NCBI RefSeq assembly: GCF_001612745.1
Contig: NZ_BDBA01000081.1
Span: 1-35,249 of the forward strand
Length of the DNA stretch: 35,249 nucleotides
Direction of reading: 5' to 3'
From: Nocardia amamiensis NBRC 102102
GTDB lineage: Bacteria > Actinomycetota > Actinomycetes > Mycobacteriales > Mycobacteriaceae
Position 1 is the stretch's first letter; every line of letters begins with the position of its first letter. A program made the translations under genes and the position numbers. A model generated the notes under the pieces. It had not been told where the DNA came from. It saw nothing but the letters and a program-made list of their open reading frames with translations, and made no database searches. Below are positions 29,940-35,249 of the stretch, piece by piece.

Positions 29940-31054
29940 TGCGGATCGTGCAGATCGCCAACTTCTACACGCCCGCCTCCGGTGGGCTGCGCACCTGTGT
30001 CGACGAGATCGGGCGCGGCTATTCGGCAGCGGGACACGAGCGTGTGCTCGTCGTGCCCGGCCCGCGCGACGACGACGAGCACATCCCGTCCGGACGTCGG
30101 ATCACGGTACGCAGCCCGAAGTTCGGCGACGCGGGTTATCACGTGCTCACCGCCCGCCGCACCCGCTCGGTACTCGATCGGCTCGTCCCGGACGTGCTCG
30201 AATGCAGCGACAAACTCAGCGTCCGCTGGCTGGCACCGTGGGCGCGCGCCGCGGGCGTCCCGCTGGTGTTGTTCTCGCACGAACGTATCGACGCCATCCT
30301 GCGCTCCCGCGTTCCGCGCGGCTTCCCGCTCACCGCCGCGGCCGATCTGGCCAACCGCCGCCTCTGGGTGCGTGCCGAAAAGGTCGTGGTCACCTCGAGT
30401 TTCGCCACCGCCGAGTTCGATCGCGTCGGCGCGCGCAACGTACGCCGGGTTCCGCTGGGCGTCGACCTGGAGACCTTTCACCCCCGAAGCCACCGCGGCG
30501 CGGCGCCTCCTGACGGTCCGGTTCGGCTGGTGCTGGTGAGCAGACTGTCGCGCGAGAAACGCGCCGAACGCGCGATCCAGGCGGTGCGCGTCCTGGTCGA
30601 CTCCGGTCTGCGGTGTGCGCTGTCGGTCATCGGCGACGGACCGTTGCGTTCCCGTCTGGAGCACCTGGCGGCCGGTCTGCCGGTCGTCTTCCACGGTCAT
30701 CTCACGGACCGATCCGCCATGGCCGCCCTGATCGCCGACGCCGACATCGCGGTCTTCCCCTCCCCGGCCGAGACTTTCGGCCTCGCCGTCCTGGAAGCGC
30801 TGGCCTGCGGCACACCTGTGGTGGTGCCCGCCGCGGGCGCCGCGCGCGAACTCGTCGGCGATCCGGGTTCCGGTGTTGTCTGCGACGGTTCCCCGTACGG
30901 GCTCGCCGAGGGGGTCCGCGAACTGCTCGCCCTGCCCCCGGCCCAGCGCCGCCGTGCGGCTCGTGCGGCCGCGGAACGCTTTCCCTGGTCGGCGACGGTC
31001 GACGGCATGCTCGCGCTCTACGCCGACTACGAGACCCCGGCCCGCTCCGCCTGA
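29939..31054 (+). CDS. GT4-family glycosyltransferase
   Basis: The GTG at 29939 shares its G with the previous TAG. The 371-residue product has two Rossmann domains: the acceptor side begins IVQIANFYTPASGGLRTCVD, and the donor side has LVLVSRLSREKRAERAI, IGDGPLRSRLE and the E-x7-E-type motif in AETFGLAVLEALACGTPVVV. These are GT4 retaining glycosyltransferase features, using an NDP- or GDP-sugar. The exact sugar cannot be read from sequence. Actinobacterial relatives modify cell-wall lipids or polysaccharides. The pairing with the deacetylase supports a glycan pathway. Confidence 0.9.
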   Translation: MRIVQIANFYTPASGGLRTCVDEIGRGYSAAGHERVLVVPGPRDDDEHIPSGRRITVRSPKFGDAGYHVLTARRTRSVLDRLVPDVLECSDKLSVRWLAPWARAAGVPLVLFSHERIDAILRSRVPRGFPLTAAADLANRRLWVRAEKVVVTSSFATAEFDRVGARNVRRVPLGVDLETFHPRSHRGAAPPDGPVRLVLVSRLSREKRAERAIQAVRVLVDSGLRCALSVIGDGPLRSRLEHLAAGLPVVFHGHLTDRSAMAALIADADIAVFPSPAETFGLAVLEALACGTPVVVPAAGAARELVGDPGSGVVCDGSPYGLAEGVRELLALPPAQRRRAARAAAERFPWSATVDGMLALYADYETPARSA

Positions 31055-31080
31055 TACCGAACCGATCGGGTGACGACTGT

Positions 31081-32082
31081 CTACCGGCTGTCCGGCCCGG
31101 TCGGCCGGTCGATCGAGGACACCATCGCCGTGTTCGATGAACGGCTCGAACCTGCCCAACGGCTGGATCGAGCACGACCGGACCGCACGCTTTCCGGTGC
31201 CGCATCCGTGCACCGGTCCCGTTCGTCGTGCAGCGTCGGCGAGTTCGCCAGTAACGCGACACCGGCGATGACCAGGGTGCCCGCGCAAACCAGAAGCGCC
31301 GGACGTGGTTGCACCGTCGCCGTGAAGAGGATCGACCCGGCCAGGTAGCTGACCACCGGGTCGGTGATCGTCATCGCCGTCAGCGCCGTGGGCAGCGAGC
31401 CGCGGGCGTACGCCTCCTGGGTCAGCACGCCGCCCAGGAACGCAGACACCGGGATGCCGAGCAATGCCCAGCTCGGGTCGGGCAGTCTGCTCGTCGCCAG
31501 CACGACCAGCACCGCCGTCGTGGCGAAACAGCATCCGGCGGCGACCGCCACCAGTGCGGAGCGCAGCTGCGTGGAGCGGACCACCCGGGACGCGCCGAAC
31601 AGCAGGACGATCGCGACGATCACACCACCGCCTGCCTCCGGCAGAAGCTCGGTCTGCACCGCCGAGTGCGCGGAAACGCCCTGTGCCACCAGCAGAATCA
31701 GGCCCGCGCACACCGCCGTCGTCCCGGCCCAGTCCCGCGCGAGCAACGTGCGGCCACGCCGCAGGGCCGCCAGCGGCAAGGCGAACAGCAGTTGCACGAC
31801 CAGCAACGCCTGCACTACCGCGATGCCGCCGAAACGCAGCGCGACCGCGTGTACGGCGAACCCGGCCACGTTCGCGCCCTGACCGGCCAGCCAGCGGCGG
31901 TCGGTGAGCACCCGGCGGGCGATCGCGGCGATCAGCAGGAACCGCCCCGGCCCGGAGTCGGTGGCCGCCTGCCGCGCCGCGCCCTGTTGCAGCGCCGCCG
32001 ACACGGCGAAGAGGAGCGCGGCCAGCAACGCCAGGGTGACCGTCGCGACAGCGTCGACCGACCCGGCACCGAGTTCACCCAT
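31081..32082 (-). CDS. DMT/EamA-like membrane transporter
   Basis: ATG 32082 or GTG 32091 starts a protein of about 333 residues with nine or ten predicted membrane helices (e.g. VTLALLAALLFAVSAALQQG, VVQALLVVQLLFALPLAAL, AGLILLVAQGV, ALVAVAAGCCFATTAVLVVL, PALLVCAGTLVIAGVALLA). The GSLPTALTAMTITDPVVSYLAG segment near the end is typical of EamA/DMT-type carriers in actinobacteria. The last 40 residues are polar and cytoplasmic. Substrate unknown. It converges with the glycosyltransferase gene; a GC-rich possible stem (31083-31109) overlaps its 3' end. Confidence 0.82.
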   Translation of the reverse strand: MGELGAGSVDAVATVTLALLAALLFAVSAALQQGAARQAATDSGPGRFLLIAAIARRVLTDRRWLAGQGANVAGFAVHAVALRFGGIAVVQALLVVQLLFALPLAALRRGRTLLARDWAGTTAVCAGLILLVAQGVSAHSAVQTELLPEAGGGVIVAIVLLFGASRVVRSTQLRSALVAVAAGCCFATTAVLVVLATSRLPDPSWALLGIPVSAFLGGVLTQEAYARGSLPTALTAMTITDPVVSYLAGSILFTATVQPRPALLVCAGTLVIAGVALLANSPTLHDERDRCTDAAPESVRSGRARSSRWAGSSRSSNTAMVSSIDRPTGPDSR

Positions 32083-32214
32083 TGCTGGCACCGTGCCGAT
32101 GCTGGTCCAGCTCGATGAACACAGGATGGCGTCCGCTCGGCGCGCGGACGACGGCTCAGCCGACCACCCCGGTTCCGGGGGCTGGACGAGGCTGCGGGCA
32201 AACTCGATAGTCCA

Positions 32215-33882
32215 ATGGTGACCGAACGACCCGTCCTGCTGCGCGCCCTGTGCGGGCTGCTGCTCCTGCTCGGAGCCATCACCCCGGTTACGGCGAACGC
32301 CGAGCCGCTCCGGGCGCCCTTCCAGTGGAGGCAGGCGTTCATCGACAGCACGGACGGCACCCGGCTGCACGCCGACATCCTGCGTCCGGCGGGCGTGTCC
32401 GAGGACACCCGCACTCCCGTGATCCTCACCGTCAGCCCGTACCGCGCGCATCTGGCGTACCTGAGCGAGCCGCGCCTGACCGGTGGCCCGTCCACCGACA
32501 ACCTCAGCGCCGATCTGTTCCTGGCGGCGGGCTACACCTACGTCATCGTGGACCTGCGCGGGTTCGGCGGCTCGGGCGGCTGCCCGGATTTCGGTGGCCC
32601 TGGCGAGCGCGCGGATGTCGCGGCCGCGGTGGAGTGGGCGGCCGGGCAGCCGTGGTCGACCGGGAAGGTGGGCATGTTCGGCGTCTCCTACGAGGGGTGG
32701 ACCGGGTTGATGGGCCTGGCCGCCAAGCCGGAGGGCCTCGCGGCGGTCGCCGCGTTCGAGCCGGTCGTCGACCCGTACTCCTACCTGTATATGCAGGGCG
32801 TCTCGTGGAAGTTCTCCGGGAAGCCGATCACCGAAAGAGGCGTGCGCCCAGCTGATTTCGTCGGCTTGGAGCATCTACTCATCGCGTCGACTCCGCCGCG
32901 CCCGGAGGACGGCGGCGAATACCGGTCCAACGCGACGCAATTGCCGTGGCAGTGCTACCAGAACTATCTGACAGAGATCGGCGATCACACCCCCGACACC
33001 ACCTTCTGGCGCGAGCGTGATCTCGTCGCGCCCCTGCGCGGCAGCACGATTCCGCTGTTTCTCGGTCAGGGCTTCGTCGACTACAACACCCGCGCCTACC
33101 GGGTGTTCGACCTGTGGAACGGCCTCGGTCCCGGTGCGCACCGGGCGTGGTTCGGTCAGTGGGGCCACCGCACCTGCAACGACAAATGCGGCACGCCGCA
33201 TTTCGACACCGAACTCCTCGCCTTCTTCGACAAGCACGTGGCGGGCCGCGACGTCGAGATTCCCGGACCGCGGATCACCGTCGGCCAGTTCGACGGCCGC
33301 TGGCGCGCGGAGACCGCGTGGCCGCCCGCGGACGCGCAGCGGGTCCCGGTCGAGCTGCGGCCCGGCCGCTACACCGACCGCGGCCTGGTTCCCGGACCCG
33401 ACCGCGAGCTCTGGTCGGTGTCCGCGCCACTGGCCCAGGAACAGCACCTGTCCGGCATCCCGACCGCGACGCTGCGCCTGAGCGGCCCGGCCACCGCGAC
33501 CGTCGCCGTGGAGCTCTACGACATCGCGCCCGATCTCCACGCCACCGTCATCACCCGCGGCATCGCCCCTGTCGCCGACACCGCCGAAATCCGGTTGCTC
33601 GCCCAGGATTGGCCGATTCCGGCCGGACACCGGATCGGCGTTCGCGTCACCGACGTGGTCGACGACGTGTGGTCGCACTCCCCCGCCTTCGCCCCGGTCA
33701 CGGTCGCAGCGGCGAGTGTCGAGCTGCCGCTGCTGACCGGCACGCGCCGGCCCGACCTGCCCGGCGGACTCACCGAGGGCATCGTGAAGTGGCGAAACGA
33801 GAAGACCATCGCCATCGAACCCGACATGTTGAACAATGCAACGGTGTCCATCAATTTGCCGAACCGCACCGGTACCCCATGA
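32215..33882 (+). CDS. Secreted CocE/NonD-family alpha/beta hydrolase
   Basis: ATG 32215 or GTG 32218 starts a 555-residue protein; GATAGT at 32206-32211 is at leaderless distance from the GTG. Residues 8-29 form a signal peptide (LLRALCGLLLLLGAITPVTA) with a cleavage site near A-N-A. The alpha/beta-hydrolase domain has VDLRGFGGSGG and the nucleophile in G-V-S158-Y-E-G; the acid is probably in GFVDYN and the His in QWGHRT. The C-terminal third is the jelly-roll domain of X-Pro dipeptidyl-peptidase/CocE-type enzymes. It probably cleaves an ester or amide bond outside the cell. It overlaps the M20 gene by 4 bases. Confidence 0.88.
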   Translation: MVTERPVLLRALCGLLLLLGAITPVTANAEPLRAPFQWRQAFIDSTDGTRLHADILRPAGVSEDTRTPVILTVSPYRAHLAYLSEPRLTGGPSTDNLSADLFLAAGYTYVIVDLRGFGGSGGCPDFGGPGERADVAAAVEWAAGQPWSTGKVGMFGVSYEGWTGLMGLAAKPEGLAAVAAFEPVVDPYSYLYMQGVSWKFSGKPITERGVRPADFVGLEHLLIASTPPRPEDGGEYRSNATQLPWQCYQNYLTEIGDHTPDTTFWRERDLVAPLRGSTIPLFLGQGFVDYNTRAYRVFDLWNGLGPGAHRAWFGQWGHRTCNDKCGTPHFDTELLAFFDKHVAGRDVEIPGPRITVGQFDGRWRAETAWPPADAQRVPVELRPGRYTDRGLVPGPDRELWSVSAPLAQEQHLSGIPTATLRLSGPATATVAVELYDIAPDLHATVITRGIAPVADTAEIRLLAQDWPIPAGHRIGVRVTDVVDDVWSHSPAFAPVTVAAASVELPLLTGTRRPDLPGGLTEGIVKWRNEKTIAIEPDMLNNATVSINLPNRTGTP

Positions 33883-35249
33883 CCGAACCTGTCGACGACC
33901 TGACCGCCGAGCGCTTCGCCGCCGCGCTGCGGTGCGCGACCGTGTCCACCGACGACCCGCGCGACGCCGACGACGCCGCGTTCGAGCGCCTCGACGCCCA
34001 CCTCCAGCAGTCCTTTCCGCGGGTGCACGCCGAACTCGAACTCCAACGGTTCGGCCACAGCAGGCTGTACCGGTGGCCGGGCAGCGAACCCGGCCGGGTC
34101 GCCGCCATCCTGCTCGCGCACCAGGACGTGGTGCCTGCGGACGAGCCACAGCGCTGGACCCATCCGCCGTTCGCGGGGGTGGTCGACGACGAATACATCT
34201 GGGGCCGAGGCGCGATCGATGACAAGAGCCGCGTACTGGCCATCCTGGAGGCGGTCGAGTCGGCCCTCGCGGCGGGCGTACGGCCCCGGCACACGGTGTA
34301 TCTGGCCTTCGGGCACGACGAGGAGGTCTTCGGCGGGGACGGCGCCGAGCGCATGGCCGAGCATCTGCGGCAGGCCGGCGTGCGCGCGGACCTGCTGCTC
34401 GACGAGGGCGGTGTGATCACCGCGGGCGTCGTCGACGGCGTTCGGCAACCGGTGGCCACGATCATGCTCGGCGAGAAGGGCTACGCGACCGTCCGGCTGT
34501 CGGTCACCGAGGTGGGCGGGCATTCCTCCATGCCGGGCAAGCAGACCGCGGTCGGCCGGATGGCGCGCGCGGTGGGCCGGATCCAAGACCACCCGATGCC
34601 GCTGCGCCTGACGCCGGTGATCGCGGACATGCTGGCCAGGTTGCGGGAGGTCCTGCCGGAGCCGCGCCGGCGCCTGCTCGGTCTCGCCGGCGTCGCGGCG
34701 CCGGTGATCACCCGGGCGATGGCGGCCCGGCCGCAGAGCGAGGCGATGGTGCGCACCACCGCCGCGCCCACGGTGATCCGCGGCGGGGTGCGGGCGAACG
34801 TGCTGCCGCAGCACGCCGAGGCGTTGGTGAACTTCCGCATCCTGCCGGGCGACTCCGTGGCGTCGGTGCTGGCGCACTGCCGGAAAGTGGTACGCGACAA
34901 GAATATTCGGTTCGAATTGGTGGGGATGTCGGCGGAGCCGTCGCGCATCACCGGCCCTGGTCCCGCATTCGACGTGATCGCGGGACTCGCCCGCGCCGTC
35001 GTTCCGGGGATCGCGGTGACCACCGGCATCGTTCCGGGCGCCACCGACTCCAGGCACTACGACGATCTGGCGGCCACCCGGTGCAACTTCGCCCCGATCG
35101 TGCTGGACCAGGGCGACCTGGCCTCGATTCACGGAACCGACGAGCGTCTTTCCCGGGTCAACTACGCTCGGCTCATCGAGTTCAACCGGCGGCTGATCGA
35201 GCACTTCGCGGCGACCAGCGCGCCATTGACGTCAGGAGCCGACGTATGA
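33879..35249 (+). CDS. M20-family metallopeptidase (carboxypeptidase S/PM20D1-like)
   Basis: ATG 33879 overlaps the hydrolase stop (ATGA). The 456-residue product ends exactly at the window's right edge. M20 zinc-site motifs are clear: H81 in AHQDVVP (with D83), D114 in GRGAIDDK, E148/E149 in GHDEEVFGG, a Glu in LLLDEGG, and a C-terminal His in SIHGTDE. The lid domain has VGGHSSMPGKQTAVG. The LLLDEGG and PGKQ features fit the carboxypeptidase S/PM20D1 branch, which cleaves peptides or N-acyl amino acids. No signal peptide is seen, so it should act in the cytoplasm. Confidence 0.9.
   Translation: MTEPVDDLTAERFAAALRCATVSTDDPRDADDAAFERLDAHLQQSFPRVHAELELQRFGHSRLYRWPGSEPGRVAAILLAHQDVVPADEPQRWTHPPFAGVVDDEYIWGRGAIDDKSRVLAILEAVESALAAGVRPRHTVYLAFGHDEEVFGGDGAERMAEHLRQAGVRADLLLDEGGVITAGVVDGVRQPVATIMLGEKGYATVRLSVTEVGGHSSMPGKQTAVGRMARAVGRIQDHPMPLRLTPVIADMLARLREVLPEPRRRLLGLAGVAAPVITRAMAARPQSEAMVRTTAAPTVIRGGVRANVLPQHAEALVNFRILPGDSVASVLAHCRKVVRDKNIRFELVGMSAEPSRITGPGPAFDVIAGLARAVVPGIAVTTGIVPGATDSRHYDDLAATRCNFAPIVLDQGDLASIHGTDERLSRVNYARLIEFNRRLIEHFAATSAPLTSGADV

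Noticed and set aside
29936..31711. A long minus-strand open frame across the glycosyltransferase
   Set aside because: It is the shadow of two recognised genes and would cross two transcription units; no start signal or family pattern.
33516..35204. A long minus-strand open frame opposite the M20 peptidase
   Set aside because: Opposite strand of a gene with all catalytic motifs; composition effect of high GC.

Overview
The window looks like a chromosomal segment of a high-GC actinobacterium, most likely Nocardia or a close relative. This rests on the glnA1 - RDD protein - DUF4191 neighbourhood that mycobacteria share, a GlnR-type operator upstream of glnA, type VII (ESX) secretion accessory genes, a DUF3558 lipoprotein, and several promoters whose -10 box lies about 6-8 bases before the start codon, as in leaderless actinobacterial mRNAs. 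No rRNA, tRNA, CRISPR array or intact insertion sequence was seen.

Layout. 1-5600 is accessory: the end of a charged coiled-coil protein, a divergent nucleoside hydrolase, a 76-residue protein, a membrane protein that may carry a frameshift near its end, an Xre/TPR regulator with a buried twin-arginine-like motif, and three small conserved genes of unknown role closed by a hairpin that overlaps the last stop codon. 5775-8813 is an ESX accessory cluster (DUF3558 lipoprotein, small helical protein, PPE-like proline-rich protein, EspG), followed by a Ser/Thr kinase with four predicted C-terminal membrane helices. 10400-10690 is a scar in which pieces of two gene families, both present intact in this window, are joined. 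A WGR/beta-propeller protein, an NmrA-like protein, a VapBC pair and a divergent EF-G2 follow.

16439-19949 (minus strand) is a second ESX-like operon: two YbaB-like proteins, a small helical protein and a large multidomain candidate substrate. Upstream of it lies a SIR2-domain protein (20234-22006) with the Asn and His expected of an NAD+-consuming effector, coupled to a short, perhaps truncated partner ORF. This is the best candidate for a poorly described system, probably anti-phage defence. 22451-24430 is a catabolic-type SDR plus carboxymuconolactone decarboxylase-like pair, divergent from a TetR gene across a 29-bp near-perfect inverted repeat. 24431-25100 is a graveyard with an integrase remnant.

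25118-35249 is core-like: glnA1, RDD, YrdB-like and DUF4191 membrane proteins, a TY-Chap protein, a DUF2334 deacetylase coupled to a GT4 glycosyltransferase, a DMT-type transporter, and a secreted CocE/NonD hydrolase overlapping an M20 peptidase. The core and accessory parts differ visibly: the core genes have almost uniformly G/C third positions, while the ESX-like substrate and the first 450 bases are richer in A/T.
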